A stretch of DNA of 64,000 bases from assembly GCF_900114615.1 (NCBI RefSeq), contig NZ_FOTS01000009.1, positions 62,001 through 126,000 on the forward strand, given 5' to 3'. Under the pieces are notes generated by a model, which was not told where the DNA came from, did not search any database, and was given only the letters and a program-made list of their open reading frames with translations. The stretch comes from Pelosinus propionicus DSM 13327 (GTDB lineage: Bacteria; Bacillota; Negativicutes; DSM-13327). The position numbers and the translations under genes are program-made. This document shows positions 37,725 to 49,063 of this stretch, one piece after another. Numbering within the stretch: position 1 is the stretch's first letter; every line of letters begins with the position of its first letter.

Positions 37725-40130
37725 TTATTCATAGGCCAATACCTCCCGTATACTTAACCGAGAAGCATTCCAGGCCGGTAAAAAGCTGGCTACAGCAGCT
37801 AGAACAATTACAATGATGAGCCACAATATAGCACCACCAATAGAAAAAGTAAAACTAAAGGGCGCATTCATAAAAGCATTCCCTAGCATATTGCTGAATA
37901 GTTTACTAGTCGGTAACGCGATAATCATGGCCAGCCCCCAGCTTAATATCCCAATCAGCACACCTTCAATGATAAATATTCTTCGTACCGCCCAATTGGA
38001 TGCGCCAATTGACCTCATGATGCCAATCTCACGGGTACGTTCAAGTACATTAATACTCATCGTTCCCATCAACCCTAAACCGCCCACAATAGCAAGCATC
38101 AAAGCCATCACGAGTAAGAATATAATAATTACATTAAATTGAGACTGGATTTGCACCTTTAAATCCGACATCGTCTGTATACGACTTACTGGCATGCCCG
38201 AATCTTTAAAATGCTTTTCCAAGGTTTTAGCGATTTGCATCTGAGCATCAGGATCACGACTTTCTGTAACTGCAAAAACATTAATGCCTTGCCCCGGTTT
38301 ACCTACTACATTTGAGAAATAGGAGTAATTGGCATACACAAAAGGTCCGGCCATAACTCCCCTGACAATTCCCACTACTGTCCAATAAGTTTTATGCTTA
38401 TCAGACTTACTCAGTTTAATCGCCAATCGATCGCCGACCTTAACATTTGGATGGTCCTTCAAAACCTCAGTATTAATAACAATTCCGCTTTCATCCTCAG
38501 GTACAAGCCAACGCCCTTGCAGCACAATCGGTTTAAGCATCTTGGTCCCGCTTGGTGGCGCCATGATTACAATCTCAGTACTTTCACTCTCCCTGCCATC
38601 ACTTTTCATTAATCTTGCACCGTCAAAGCTCCAACTTTCCGCTTTTGACACGCCTGGCACATTCATCGCCGTTTGTTCGAGTTGTTCCACTCTAGACCAA
38701 TTCTTAACATCAATTTCTATATCATATTTAAAATAATCCAATGCATCATCGAGCGTTAACATCATAGAATCGCGCACGCTGAATATGGAGATAAAAATAA
38801 CTCCGCTGACAGTTAGGGTAATCAAAGTGAGAGCCAAGCGCCCTTTACGACGAAATGTATTCCTCAGGGATAAAAGAACTGGACGAGACACGCCTTTCAT
38901 CCGTCTGGTAATTCGATCAATCATCCCTGTACCAAAACCGCCTGCACTGCCTACTCCATAAGAATTCATGGCTTCCCGCACGGTAATTCTGGCCCCTCTA
39001 ACAACTGGGAATATCGCAGCCAGTAATGGAATCAATAAACCTGTGGCCACTTCGGCAGCTAATACAGGATAAGAAATGGCAAGACCTGAAATATCAAAAT
39101 TTATGTAACTGGCAATAAATTTCGAAACAGCTCCCGCTGCTAAAATTCCAAGGGGCACAGCTATCATCAATGCTAGCAGGCTATAAATAATCACATACAT
39201 AAGATACATTTTGATAATCTGTTTCGTGGAGGCACCAATCGCCTTCATAACCCCAATTTGCCTGACCTGCTGGGTTAAAAGTGAAGAAATGGTATTTACC
39301 AGCAAAAACCCGCTTAATATCAATGACAATATCCCCATCGCACCGAGAGTCATCAACAATGCATCGATCATGGATTGAGCCGGATGCTCACCTGGTTTAT
39401 TTTTATACATCCAGAAAACCTTGCGTCCACTTTTTTCAATTTTATCCCATACCTTTTGACCAACTTGAGCGATATATTCTTCCGAAGGGGGATCCCCATT
39501 AACCGTAATATTGACGGTATCTAGTTCCCATTTCAATCCTAATGCCTCTAACGTTTCCAACGTGATATATCCATATATTCTGCCTGAAAAGGCTGTGGGA
39601 TTCTGGTTAATATCATGAACGACTCCTGCAATACGCAGGCTGCGTTTTTTACCATCCGGACTCTCTACCTCCACCTCATCACCCACGTTGGCCTTTATAT
39701 CACTCAATCCGCTGCGTTCAATCAGCATCTGTTTTTCTGGCGGTGGCCAGGAACCACTAATCAGTTTCAGCTTATTAATATGAATATCCTTATAATCAGG
39801 GATTACAGCCATCTCTAGCTTTTGCCATTTATCTGGCCCCACCTTTACGCGCATAGATAGTGTCCGCTGTCCTTGCGCTCCTGAAACTCCTTTTACCTTG
39901 CGAATGGATTCTAAAAATTCTTCTTTAAATGAGCTGGAATAAATGGTTGCCATAGCCGGATTCACCGCTTTATAACTACTGCTTAAATCCCGTAATATAA
40001 TCTCATAAGTGCCTGCTACCATGCCAATGGCAAAAACACCTACTGCTATCGATAATACTACCAGCATCGTGCGAATCTTATTATTCAATAGGTCACGAAG
40101 CACCTTACGCCACCACACGCCAATCATCAT
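37725..40130 (-). CDS. ABC transporter permease with two FtsX domains (MacB-like)
   Basis: 801 residues. An N-terminal membrane helix ([28 protein letters not shown]) precedes a MacB-type periplasmic domain. A block of FtsX helices follows ([34 protein letters not shown]), then a second copy of the same plan ([42 protein letters not shown]). It uses energy from the separate ATPase and does not transport through a channel of its own. The ATG overlaps the stop of the ATPase gene (ATGA). It is probably an exporter of a lipid, peptide or antibiotic; the substrate cannot be inferred. Confidence 0.92.
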   Translation of the reverse strand: MMIGVWWRKVLRDLLNNKIRTMLVVLSIAVGVFAIGMVAGTYEIILRDLSSSYKAVNPAMATIYSSSFKEEFLESIRKVKGVSGAQGQRTLSMRVKVGPDKWQKLEMAVIPDYKDIHINKLKLISGSWPPPEKQMLIERSGLSDIKANVGDEVEVESPDGKKRSLRIAGVVHDINQNPTAFSGRIYGYITLETLEALGLKWELDTVNITVNGDPPSEEYIAQVGQKVWDKIEKSGRKVFWMYKNKPGEHPAQSMIDALLMTLGAMGILSLILSGFLLVNTISSLLTQQVRQIGVMKAIGASTKQIIKMYLMYVIIYSLLALMIAVPLGILAAGAVSKFIASYINFDISGLAISYPVLAAEVATGLLIPLLAAIFPVVRGARITVREAMNSYGVGSAGGFGTGMIDRITRRMKGVSRPVLLSLRNTFRRKGRLALTLITLTVSGVIFISIFSVRDSMMLTLDDALDYFKYDIEIDVKNWSRVEQLEQTAMNVPGVSKAESWSFDGARLMKSDGRESESTEIVIMAPPSGTKMLKPIVLQGRWLVPEDESGIVINTEVLKDHPNVKVGDRLAIKLSKSDKHKTYWTVVGIVRGVMAGPFVYANYSYFSNVVGKPGQGINVFAVTESRDPDAQMQIAKTLEKHFKDSGMPVSRIQTMSDLKVQIQSQFNVIIIFLLVMALMLAIVGGLGLMGTMSINVLERTREIGIMRSIGASNWAVRRIFIIEGVLIGILSWGLAMIIALPTSKLFSNMLGNAFMNAPFSFTFSIGGAILWLIIVIVLAAVASFLPAWNASRLSIREVLAYE

Positions 40131-40939
40131 GACGGATTTCCGCCTACTGTGGACGCCTGATTAAAAATTTTATAATCCCCAGTTTGATTCACTATCTCAC
40201 CATCCGCAACTGTAATTGACCGCCCAACGCGCCTTTCTATGTCGCTATCATGTGTAACCATTAAAATTGTTTTCCCACGTCCAACTAATTCATCAAATAA
40301 CGAAAAAACAGCATCCGCTGTTTTCGAATCTAAATTTCCCGTTGGTTCATCGGCTACGATAATCGGCGGGTCATTCGCCAACGCACGTACAATTGCTACC
40401 CGCTGCTGCTGACCGCCAGAAAGCTCAGTAGGCAATTTATTCGCCTGACCAGTCATTTCAACCATTTTTAATAATGACATCGCCCGTTCTTGCCGCTCAT
40501 TAGGTCTATACGTATTACAGAAATCCATCGGCAGCATAATATTTTCTAAAACGGATAAGGTGGGCAGTAATTGAAAAAACTGAAATACAATACCGATATT
40601 GCGCCCACGCCACACTGCCATTTGGTTTTCTTGCATCTTATGCACGGCCGTACCATTTATCACTACTTCACCAGCCGTAGGGCGATCGACACCTGTAATC
40701 ATGTTAAGAATTGTCGATTTCCCGCTACCCGACTTGCCAATAATTGCCAGGAACTCACCTGCATTAACCTGTAAATCAACACCCCGGAGTGCCGTAAAAT
40801 CTCCTGCATCCGTATGGTATGTCTTTTCTACATGACGTAATTCAATTAAATGATTACTATCCTCATATTTATCTACCAGAGCACTTTCATGTGTAGATTG
40901 ATCGACTTTATGTAAAAAACTAAAATATTTCTTATACAT
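40127..40939 (-). CDS. ABC transporter ATP-binding protein, MacB/LolD family
   Basis: 270 residues from ATG 40939, with GGAGG 7 bases upstream; the longer frame to 41020 has no such support. Walker A is GKSGSGKS in [20 protein letters not shown], the signature is [15 protein letters not shown], Walker B is [13 protein letters not shown], and [11 protein letters not shown] gives the switch His. The N-terminal 30 residues are an extra hydrophilic extension. First gene of a three-gene efflux operon. Confidence 0.95.
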   Translation of the reverse strand: MYKKYFSFLHKVDQSTHESALVDKYEDSNHLIELRHVEKTYHTDAGDFTALRGVDLQVNAGEFLAIIGKSGSGKSTILNMITGVDRPTAGEVVINGTAVHKMQENQMAVWRGRNIGIVFQFFQLLPTLSVLENIMLPMDFCNTYRPNERQERAMSLLKMVEMTGQANKLPTELSGGQQQRVAIVRALANDPPIIVADEPTGNLDSKTADAVFSLFDELVGRGKTILMVTHDSDIERRVGRSITVADGEIVNQTGDYKIFNQASTVGGNPS

Positions 40940-41035
40940 TAACAGCCTCCATTTTTTTACAATCATATCATCCATTAGGTTTATTTTCAACCCGCCCTTA
41001 TACGGCAAAACAAAATTCATCCCTTACACAAACAA

Positions 41036-41079
41036 TAAAAAGCCGCCCTTAAAAGGAGTTACACTCCTCTTGCAGGCGT
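41036..41079 (-). terminator. Hairpin terminator after the SARP/STAND regulator gene
   Basis: CGCC...AGGAG TGTAA CTCCT...GGGCG is followed by GGCTTTTTATTG on the minus strand. The plus strand also ends in six T, so it may act in both directions. Confidence 0.7.
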
Positions 41080-41170
41080 TCAACTTTTTTATGATGATGG
41101 ACTATTCTAAGACTCCCGCCTCAACAGCTCAATGTTGATAATCCATTTATTTGAGTGAAGATGGCATTTT

Positions 41171-44100
41171 TTATCTTTTGCAGTTATATTCAGACATCAT
41201 GTCTTCTAAAGATTTTAGTTCAACCGCCATGCCCATTTTATCAAAAACCTTTCGGGCTTGCTGATAATAAGCAACCGCAGGCAAAGGCAAATCCTCTTCA
41301 AATACTTCTGCTACTTTTGCATCCTCTTTCATCAGCAGTTTTATTTCTGCTTGAGTACGAAAGATTAACCCGTTTTGATATTGATCATTATATTTTTTTA
41401 AGAAGTCCTTAGCCTGCTCAAAATATATTCTTGCTTCATAAGGACGATTCTGCCTGACAGCGATCAATGCCAGTACACAATTAAGTGTACAATAACCACG
41501 TAAGCACCAATAGCCTTTTTGATCGCCAAACCCTTCTGCCACTGACAAAGCTTCCTTAAGATATGCAATAGCTTTTACGTAATTATTGATTTGAAAGGCT
41601 GTATAACCGGCATTGATATAAAATAAGGCCACTCCTTCGCTAATATTCTTACGTCCAGCGATTCTAACAGCTTGCTCATAATGATGTAAAGCTGCTTGAT
41701 AATCAGAATTCTCTCGTCTTAAATCGCCAATATAATTTTGGGCTGCTGCAATGGTAAATGCGTAAAAACGATTGCGAGCTGTTAACTTTTTAAATAGTGC
41801 TAATGATTGTCTGTAGTAATTTTCGGCTTCTTGATACTGCCCTTTTAACGCACAGGCAATTCCTAAAAAGCGTAAAGCTGTCGCTTTTTTATCTGGGAGT
41901 TCATCATGCTCCGTCAAATGCAATAACTTGAGCGCAAATTCCCGGATCAAATATGCCCTCCGAGTTTGAATACCGCAATAAATAATTTGTTGATACCCTT
42001 TAATTTGATACTCTCTAAGCTTTTGCACTGAAGCTAAACGCAGCATCTGGTGAATTAGTTTCAATCCCAACAGGTGCTCTCCCCGCCAAATATGATAGCG
42101 ACCAGACATTTCCCAGTATGCAACTTTATAGGCATCCAATCGTTTATTTGCCATTTTAGAATGGACTAATACATCCAGCAATTCTTTTATTTTCTCTAGA
42201 TATATGGTGATCTGGCTTCGGCTTTCTCGAAAATCAACATATCCCGTTGGATAGTAACGATTCAGTTCCGGAAACATTTCATATTGGGGACAAAAATATT
42301 TTTCGGTTAATTTAATAGTATAATCCAACATTTTCAATTTTTCGTCAGCATTTGTGTAATGATATAAAATATGTTCATAAACGTCTTTGCTTTGCATGCC
42401 ATCTTGCAGCTGTTGCTCTAAATAGGATGCTGCTTGCTTATGAAACATTCGTTGTCTGATTGTTGACATTTGATTATATACATAATTACGAATCTGCAAA
42501 TTATAAAACTTATAAGCCGCCCCACCTCTATCTGCCTCCAGCTCTTCCATCAGTAATTGTTTTTGTTGTAATTCTTCCAGCACTTCTACCAAATCAAATT
42601 CATTGATTTGAGAAATAGCCTGCAACACCACATAATTCACATTGCTAAAGAAAACGGATGCAATCTCCAAAATTTTTCTGGCATTATCAGAAACATTTCC
42701 AGTCCGTTCTTTTAATACACTGTTTAATCGGATTGAACCGTGACTAATATCTCTGCCAGCTGCAATTAAATTTAAACATTCAATCAAAAACAACGCATTA
42801 CCGCCTGTATAGTCGTATAGCCTAGACTGCATTTCTTTACTAATATCGGGCAGTCGTGAAGCAGACAGTTTCCTTACGTCGTGCGCACTGAACCGGCCAA
42901 TTTCTAAGTGTTCTAACATATTGCTGCGTTCAAATTCTTCCGTGGTTTTGTCAATCTGCTGTAAATACTCAGCATGGCAAGTTGCTATACATAATATATG
43001 TTTACCATGAATACGCAATACCTGCCACAACAGCAGCCATCCTTGCTTATCCATCCAATGAATGTCTTCAATCACTAGTATGGTTTTCTTCAAATGAGCA
43101 GCTTTACCCAAAACCTCACACATAATCTCTTCAACCATGGTTGCACTAAATTTATAAGCATCCACTGTTATTTCTTTATGTAATAGAGTTTCACTTATTT
43201 TCGTCGTTGGAAAAACATAAGCGATTACTTGTTGCCAAAGAAGTGGCAAATGAATATCGGCTTGCATTAAGCAGCTCATTACCTGTAAAAAAATGTTGTT
43301 CCATGCCTTATACAGATATTCATATTCAGCTTGATAGCATTGCGTACGAAAAATATTGCTATGCTTTATTGGAATGCTTGCAAAAAGTTGTTCAACGATT
43401 GCTGACTTGCCAACACCTTGGTCTCCCTGGAGCAATATCATCTGCTTACTATGGCCTTTATGATAAAAATCATCCATCCATAATCGCAATTGCAGTAATT
43501 CTTTTTCTCTTCCAAAGAATTTCTGATTGCTAACTGCTCCTTCTTCAATGGTTCTGCTGCTTTTCCGGTTCTTGATCCGCCTATAGAGTTCCTGAGTCTT
43601 AGGACTGGGCAGCAACGACAAATCCTGTGCCATCTTTCTCTCAAGATCTTGATAGATTTCCATTGCTTTATACGAATCTTCTTTTTCATAGATTTTCATC
43701 AATACACGATAGGCGCTTTCGTTATATGCATCCATTCCAATCAATTGCTTTAAATACTTCTTGGCTAACATATATTCTTTTTGATTTATTAGCTTTATGA
43801 TATATTTCGTCAAATGGTTTATACTATCCATCCTAAACTGCTCGCGTTTTTCAGTAACCCATTCGTCAAAACTGGCCGCATCTTTACAATAAAAGCCTCC
43901 TAAAAACTCACCAGGATTCTTTTTTAAAAAACTTACAATATCAGTTACCGTCATTAGCTCCAAATTTGTCTCTGTCACTATGTCTGGGTTTAATGCAATC
44001 TTTGCCCGGGATGAAGTAATCAGTAAATCCACGGAAAACATTTTTTTTAACATATACACCGTATTTCGCAAATTTCGTTTCGCGGCATGATCTCCCATAT

Positions 44101-44257
44101 CCCCCCAGAGCAGGGCTGCCAACTCCTCTCGTGTAGCTTCACCAGTAATCAAAAGATAGTACAACAAGGCTTCCATTTTTGCAAAAGGGAATATCATTTT
44201 TTGATCATTCCAATACACTGTTGGTTTTTCAAATAGTACTGCACGTAATTTAGCCAT
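41171..44257 (-). CDS. Large SARP/STAND-type transcriptional regulator (winged helix, BTAD, ATPase, TPR)
   Basis: 1028 residues. An OmpR-like winged helix (1-95; EELAALLWGDMGDHAAKRNLRNTVYMLKKMF) is followed by a bacterial transcriptional activator domain of helical repeats (about 100-235). A STAND-type ATPase begins near 246 (FFGREKELLQLRLW), with Walker A GDQGVGKS at 278-285 and Walker B TILVIEDIHWMD. The C-terminal third is tetratricopeptide repeats (ALKGQYQEAENYYRQSLALF, NSDYQAALHHYEQAVRIA, NYVKAIAYLKEALSVAE). Such proteins activate nearby genes on sensing an inducer. It is transcribed toward the MacAB-like operon, which makes that operon the natural target. No LuxR-type output is present. 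The inducer is unknown. Confidence 0.88.
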   Translation of the reverse strand: MAKLRAVLFEKPTVYWNDQKMIFPFAKMEALLYYLLITGEATREELAALLWGDMGDHAAKRNLRNTVYMLKKMFSVDLLITSSRAKIALNPDIVTETNLELMTVTDIVSFLKKNPGEFLGGFYCKDAASFDEWVTEKREQFRMDSINHLTKYIIKLINQKEYMLAKKYLKQLIGMDAYNESAYRVLMKIYEKEDSYKAMEIYQDLERKMAQDLSLLPSPKTQELYRRIKNRKSSRTIEEGAVSNQKFFGREKELLQLRLWMDDFYHKGHSKQMILLQGDQGVGKSAIVEQLFASIPIKHSNIFRTQCYQAEYEYLYKAWNNIFLQVMSCLMQADIHLPLLWQQVIAYVFPTTKISETLLHKEITVDAYKFSATMVEEIMCEVLGKAAHLKKTILVIEDIHWMDKQGWLLLWQVLRIHGKHILCIATCHAEYLQQIDKTTEEFERSNMLEHLEIGRFSAHDVRKLSASRLPDISKEMQSRLYDYTGGNALFLIECLNLIAAGRDISHGSIRLNSVLKERTGNVSDNARKILEIASVFFSNVNYVVLQAISQINEFDLVEVLEELQQKQLLMEELEADRGGAAYKFYNLQIRNYVYNQMSTIRQRMFHKQAASYLEQQLQDGMQSKDVYEHILYHYTNADEKLKMLDYTIKLTEKYFCPQYEMFPELNRYYPTGYVDFRESRSQITIYLEKIKELLDVLVHSKMANKRLDAYKVAYWEMSGRYHIWRGEHLLGLKLIHQMLRLASVQKLREYQIKGYQQIIYCGIQTRRAYLIREFALKLLHLTEHDELPDKKATALRFLGIACALKGQYQEAENYYRQSLALFKKLTARNRFYAFTIAAAQNYIGDLRRENSDYQAALHHYEQAVRIAGRKNISEGVALFYINAGYTAFQINNYVKAIAYLKEALSVAEGFGDQKGYWCLRGYCTLNCVLALIAVRQNRPYEARIYFEQAKDFLKKYNDQYQNGLIFRTQAEIKLLMKEDAKVAEVFEEDLPLPAVAYYQQARKVFDKMGMAVELKSLEDMMSEYNCKR

Positions 44258-44362
44258 CCACTCATCCCCTTTTGAAAAAACTTGCGATACTAAACAACTA
44301 TTATACTGAATCTTCTTGCAATTACTCTCATTATCCTGCTAAATAAGCAGTCTATACTATAT

Positions 44363-44404
44363 AAAACAAGCGGAAAATCACAAAATGATTTTTCCGCTTG
44401 TTTT
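44363..44404 (-). terminator. Terminator after the site-2 protease gene
   Basis: An 18-bp stem with one bulged base (AAAACAAGCGGAAAATCA against TGATTTTTCCGCTTGTTTT), then TTTT on the minus strand. The symmetric A/T flanks would let it work in both directions. Confidence 0.85.
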
Positions 44405-44450
44405 ATAGTTCAAGGTGTAACTTCGGTCCTAACTTCACCATAGGAGTAAA

Positions 44451-45293
44451 TTATCGATTCAGGACTTCATGTATACTATACGTGTAATAAGCTGATAAAG
44501 CAAATAGGGAAAAATAAGATAATCCCATTTTAAGGCGGAAGCTATTATCGGTATTATAATAGGGATTTTCTCGATCTTTCCATACCTCCCATGCCTTTTT
44601 GATTGCCAATATCGAAATCAAAATACCAATTGGGTTAAAGAAATATAGGGAGAACAATACCATAACAGGAATACCAATTATCCAAAGTTTTAGGGATATG
44701 GCAGTAACAATCCTTCCCCCATCAAGAGGATGGGCCGGAATAAGGTTAAATACCGTTAACAAAAATCCGAAATATGCTAATGCAAGCAATAATGCAGAAT
44801 TAAATATTTCTCCAAGCAAGAGGCAGATAAATGCACCAAGAGCTCCGAAGATCGGTCCAGCAATACCAACAATTGCTTCTGTCTTGGCATCCTTCGGCGC
44901 TTGTTTCATCTGGATGATAGCACCGATAAAGGGGATAAACATCGGCAGACTTGTATCAATTCCTAAACGCCTTGAAGCAGTCAGATGTCCCATTTCATGA
45001 ATAAACAACAACAAAACAATGCCAATAGCGTATTTCCATCCATATAAAAACGTATATGTGATGATCATTAGCATCATTGACAAACCAGTCGTAAGAAACT
45101 TTCCAAATTTAAGAAATATAAAAGCTCCTTTAATGAGCGCCCATATCTTTCCTGCTTTGAAAAGCAGCAATAATCCTCCAAAGCTCGTAAACCAGCCCCA
45201 TTTACTTTTCTTTTTATCAGTAAATTCATTTTCCAATGAAGGCTCGCTGTTTGCTACTATCATTTCATTTTCTTTGCTCTTATTATCTTCCAT
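44451..45293 (-). CDS. Site-2 protease family membrane metalloprotease (peptidase M50)
   Basis: 280 residues. The zinc motif is H99-E-M-G-H103 in a membrane helix (LLLFIHEMGHLTASRRLG), and the third ligand is D191 in FNLIPAHPLDGGRIV. About 30 charged N-terminal residues precede several helices. The short form without PDZ or CBS domains suggests an intramembrane protease of unknown substrate. AAAAGGAGG is placed 7 bases before the ATG. It lies between the SARP-type regulator and HelD with no obvious partner. Confidence 0.92.
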   Translation of the reverse strand: MEDNKSKENEMIVANSEPSLENEFTDKKKSKWGWFTSFGGLLLLFKAGKIWALIKGAFIFLKFGKFLTTGLSMMLMIITYTFLYGWKYAIGIVLLLFIHEMGHLTASRRLGIDTSLPMFIPFIGAIIQMKQAPKDAKTEAIVGIAGPIFGALGAFICLLLGEIFNSALLLALAYFGFLLTVFNLIPAHPLDGGRIVTAISLKLWIIGIPVMVLFSLYFFNPIGILISILAIKKAWEVWKDRENPYYNTDNSFRLKMGLSYFSLFALSAYYTYSIHEVLNR

Positions 45294-45355
45294 TTAAAAG
45301 CCTCCTTTTATATATGTTTTTAGTCTATAAACAAGTAAATGTATAGCAAAACATG

Positions 45356-47614
45356 TTATTTAGAAATCGGCGTGATTTCATAAAGTTCCTTATCCATTTC
45401 TCTTAAGAAAGGTGATGGCTTTCCATAATAAAAAAGATTCAAACGATGCAATGTACGTGTGCAAATTGTATATAATATATGGCGCTCTTCTTCACTGCTA
45501 AAGTTAATTGTATCAGCATTTACGACCAACACCGCATCAAATTCTAATCCTTTTGCCAAATAAGACGGAATTACAACAATACCTTGATGGAATGAGTCCT
45601 CTTCATCAATCACAAGATTCAGGTCGATTTGTTCTTTTAGTTCAGAAAAAACTTTTTTCGATTGATAGGTATTCTTACAAATAATACCTATTGAATGCCA
45701 TCCTTCTTTAAGGATCTTTTTAATGGTATGAACGAGAACAGAGGTGTACTCATGGAAGTTTTCAATTTGGGTTACTGTAGGTAAAGATCCTGAACGATTG
45801 ATTGATTCTACCTTTATTTTATCAGAAAGTATTGCCTGACAAAATGCCTGAATTTGCTTTGTCGATCGGTAACTACGGGTTAGCCGGAAGGCAATTGATT
45901 TTTCATTTCCGATAATTTCACTCATATCGTTAAAGCTTGCTGTATTTAAAAATGGATGTACAGCTTGTGCAGGATCTCCTACTACCGTCCAAGTAGAGTT
46001 GGGAAAGAGTGTCACAAGGATTTGATATTGCATTCTGGTGTAATCCTGTGCTTCATCAATAATCAAATGTTTAATATCCCGATTTATCGGGAAACCTTGC
46101 AGGACACCTTGAAAATAAATAAATCCTGGAGTATCTTCATATGGCAATACACCATTATTTAAGTAAGAAAGGGTTTGTTTTTGAATCGACTGCCATTCTT
46201 TAGGAAAATCACCTTTATTTGATGATCTGGCAAGCAGCCAGCCTCCTTTAAATAGTCTTCGATATTCTGCAAGTGGACTCAATTTCGTCAATTTGTCAAT
46301 TTTCTCGTAAAAGGAACTAAACTCTTCTCGGGCCGCAATTCTTGCCAAAGCTTTAATGGTATTCTCATCAACCTCTTCAGCGCGATTTACAATCTCGGCT
46401 TCCTTTTCCTTTCGAACAGCATGAAACAGCGGACGCATTCTGCTTTCGATCACTGCTCTTATCTTTTCTAATCGAATCCTCACTGGCATCTCAGAAAGAT
46501 TCCCAAGAAAATAATGTTTCCACTCCTCTTTTTTAAAAATCAATTGCCTCCGAAACTCAATATCTGGATATTCATCGACTAAGCTTGTTTGAACCCATTC
46601 TAGATATTCTCGTAGAATATTCTCAAATTTGTAGGATGATTTAAAACGTATATTTTCTGCACGCAGGGTCTGCTGGTGATCGCTCCCATTTGACAATACC
46701 GTTTCCAGATGAAACGTACGGGTTTCAAGTTTTATGGGAAGCTGGTGCATTGCCTCAAAGACACAATCGTGAAATGTCTTTTGCAGCACATTTTCTTCTC
46801 CCATCTCCGGTAAAACATTGGAAATGTAATCGCTAAATAAATGGTTTGGTGAGAGAATCAGAACATTTTTCTCATTAATACTCTTTCTGTCACGATAAAG
46901 TAAAAATGCAATCCGATGCAAGGCTACAGAAGTTTTGCCACTACCTGCTGGCCCCTCTACAAACAGTGCTCTATGATTAGCATCTCGAATAATTTGATTT
47001 TGCTCACGCTGAATGCTATTAACAATGGTATGCATTTTATCATCAACACTTTTCCCTAGTATCTCTTGCAGAACTTCATCATCTATTTTTAAATCCGCAT
47101 TAAACATATACTGCATGCAACCGTTTGCTATTTTATATTGACGTTTTAGTATGATCTTTCCATTGATGTTTCCTTCTGAACAATGATAAGCCGCTTCACC
47201 TAATCCATAATCATAAAACATGCTCGAAATCGGTGCCCGCCAATCATAAATGAGAAAGTCTCCTGTTTCTTCATCCATTAACGTAGAAATACCAATATAT
47301 ACTTCTTCTTCCTGGGGTTTTATCCCAGCATCTTCTTCTATAAAATCAATACGTCCGAAATAAGGGGAGTTTAGCATCTTTCTTAATTTAAGAGGAGTAC
47401 TATGAGTTAAAGAAGAAAGTGCTCTCTGACGATTCGCAGTTTCTACCAATTGCGCTTCATCACTTCCACATTTCTCCCAATAATTCAATAACGTTTCTTT
47501 AAGCTCAGATTGTTTTACTACGCAATCTTCTTCACTTTTTGCCAGTTGCTTCTTTATTTCTTCAAGAGTTTCCTCTAGTTTTACGGCTTCTTTTTGTCGT
47601 TCTTGATCGTCCAT
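45356..47614 (-). CDS. helD: HelD-like UvrD-family helicase (RNA polymerase recycling)
   Basis: 752 residues from ATG 47614, with TGGAGG upstream. An N-terminal coiled coil of about 60 residues resembles the arm with which HelD enters the RNA polymerase secondary channel. A superfamily 1A ATPase follows, with Walker A GPAGSGKT near 225 (in the 47626 numbering), DEAQDYTRMQY, VVGDPAQAV, and LTRSYRSTKQI. The ending VIPSYLAKGLEFDAVLVV gives the last helicase motifs. In Bacillus subtilis HelD removes stalled polymerase from DNA. A single gene with a short gap to the protease gene. Confidence 0.9.
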   Translation of the reverse strand: MDDQERQKEAVKLEETLEEIKKQLAKSEEDCVVKQSELKETLLNYWEKCGSDEAQLVETANRQRALSSLTHSTPLKLRKMLNSPYFGRIDFIEEDAGIKPQEEEVYIGISTLMDEETGDFLIYDWRAPISSMFYDYGLGEAAYHCSEGNINGKIILKRQYKIANGCMQYMFNADLKIDDEVLQEILGKSVDDKMHTIVNSIQREQNQIIRDANHRALFVEGPAGSGKTSVALHRIAFLLYRDRKSINEKNVLILSPNHLFSDYISNVLPEMGEENVLQKTFHDCVFEAMHQLPIKLETRTFHLETVLSNGSDHQQTLRAENIRFKSSYKFENILREYLEWVQTSLVDEYPDIEFRRQLIFKKEEWKHYFLGNLSEMPVRIRLEKIRAVIESRMRPLFHAVRKEKEAEIVNRAEEVDENTIKALARIAAREEFSSFYEKIDKLTKLSPLAEYRRLFKGGWLLARSSNKGDFPKEWQSIQKQTLSYLNNGVLPYEDTPGFIYFQGVLQGFPINRDIKHLIIDEAQDYTRMQYQILVTLFPNSTWTVVGDPAQAVHPFLNTASFNDMSEIIGNEKSIAFRLTRSYRSTKQIQAFCQAILSDKIKVESINRSGSLPTVTQIENFHEYTSVLVHTIKKILKEGWHSIGIICKNTYQSKKVFSELKEQIDLNLVIDEEDSFHQGIVVIPSYLAKGLEFDAVLVVNADTINFSSEEERHILYTICTRTLHRLNLFYYGKPSPFLREMDKELYEITPISK

Positions 47615-47750
47615 TTCGACCTCCATATATAGAAAAGATTATATGACACTTAGGTACCGTCAATCTGTTACCTGAAAAGATCATATCTAGGATTGTATCA
47701 TAATCTATTTCCTCTGGCTATTGTGCTCAATTTTAGGGATTATAAAATGC

Positions 47751-47794
47751 AAACCTCCTACCAAAAATTCCTTTCGAATTGGTGCAGGAGGTTT
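47751..47794 (-). terminator. Terminator after rlmN
   Basis: AAACCTCCTACCAAAAATTC pairs with GAATTGGTGCAGGAGGTTT around CTTTC, with two mismatches. The arms resemble those of the terminator at 24336-24380. Confidence 0.8.
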
Positions 47795-47811
47795 CCTTAC
47801 TAATGTGTATA

Positions 47812-48888
47812 TTAACCACAATTATTTTCTGTAGATTTTTTGATCTGTTTACTTCTTAATTGTCCACAAGCAGCATCAATATCGGTTCCATGCTCCAAAC
47901 GCTTGCTGCAATGAATACCATGCTTTTTTAATATGTCATAAAATGTCCGCATGGCTTCTAATTCGCTTCTTTGATACTGACTATGTTCATCCACAGGATT
48001 ATAGGGTATTAGGTTTACATTTACATTCTTCTTTTTAGCACCAATCAGTTCAGCAAGCTCAAGCGCATGCTCCCTACTATCATTAATATTTTTTAGCAGA
48101 ATGTATTCTAAGGTAATTCTCCTATTCGTTTTTGACAAGTAGTAATCAACAGCCCTCATTATTTCTTCTATAGAAAAGACACGGTTTATTTTCATGATAC
48201 GCGATCGAAGTTCATTGTTTGGTGCATGTAGAGAAATGGCTAAGTTAACCTGCAAATTCGTATCAGCAAACTCAACAATTCGATCTGCAAGCCCACTGGT
48301 TGATACGGTGATCCGCCTTGCAGCAATTGCTAGCCCGTTATGCTCTTTGATAATTAGTAAAAAATCGATTAGATTTATAAAATTATCAAGTGGTTCGCCA
48401 ATTCCCATCACTACAACATGACTGACTCTTTCTTCTTGATTCTCTTGATCTAAGTACTGTTCTACTTTCATAATTTGTTCCACAATTTCACCACTGGTCA
48501 AATCGCGTTTCTTCTTTAATAAGCCACTTGCACAAAAACTACACCCTATATTACAGCCAACTTGTGTTGTAACACAAACCGACAAACCAAATTTATTTCT
48601 CATGAGAACAGTCTCAATTAAATTGCCATCAAACAGCTGAAATAAAAATTTTACCGTACCATCTGCCGCTTCTTGCCTACAGTTTTCTTTTAATGTTTCA
48701 ATGACAAAGTGATCTGTTAATAATTGAATACACTCTTTATTAACATCCGTCATTTCGGAAAAATGCTTTACTCTTTTCCGATAAACCCATTGCCATACTT
48801 GCACTGCACGTGATTTTTTATGTCCACGTTCGATAAGCCATGTTTCTAGTTGATTTAATGTCAATCCATAAAAGGATACTTTGTTCAT
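47812..48888 (-). CDS. rlmN: 23S rRNA (adenine-2503-C2)-methyltransferase, RlmN
   Basis: 358 residues, radical SAM. The cluster-binding cysteines are C112, C116 and C119 in [17 protein letters not shown] motif [27 protein letters not shown] and [15 protein letters not shown] follow. The C-terminal [16 protein letters not shown] carries the second catalytic Cys. The sequence agrees with Bacillus RlmN better than with Cfr (VGCxIGC, GIGEP, CGQLR). It methylates 23S rRNA A2503 and probably tRNA A37. GAGG precedes the ATG. It is a lone gene between HelD and an unknown protein. Confidence 0.93.
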   Translation of the reverse strand: MNKVSFYGLTLNQLETWLIERGHKKSRAVQVWQWVYRKRVKHFSEMTDVNKECIQLLTDHFVIETLKENCRQEAADGTVKFLFQLFDGNLIETVLMRNKFGLSVCVTTQVGCNIGCSFCASGLLKKKRDLTSGEIVEQIMKVEQYLDQENQEERVSHVVVMGIGEPLDNFINLIDFLLIIKEHNGLAIAARRITVSTSGLADRIVEFADTNLQVNLAISLHAPNNELRSRIMKINRVFSIEEIMRAVDYYLSKTNRRITLEYILLKNINDSREHALELAELIGAKKKNVNVNLIPYNPVDEHSQYQRSELEAMRTFYDILKKHGIHCSKRLEHGTDIDAACGQLRSKQIKKSTENNCG

Positions 48889-49063
48889 TCATTGTCCTCT
48901 TTTCAAACTAATAAAAATCTCTTTAATTACTATTAGGTACTTGAATCCCCACTCTGTTTCTTATTATCCCAAATTTTTATTATTAAAACAAGAAGAGTCA
49001 AATAACCTTCTCATTTCATTCTAAAAGATACTCCCATTATCAATCACCTGCTATCGTAAAACA

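Noticed and set aside
43805-43820. ATATTTCGTCAAAT, similar to half of the hut direct repeat
   Set aside because: It lies in the coding part of the SARP/STAND gene and lacks the second half; taken as chance.
47812-48888. Cfr-type antibiotic-resistance methyltransferase
   Set aside because: The motif details ([29 protein letters not shown]) follow RlmN, and the length and C-terminus agree with RlmN.
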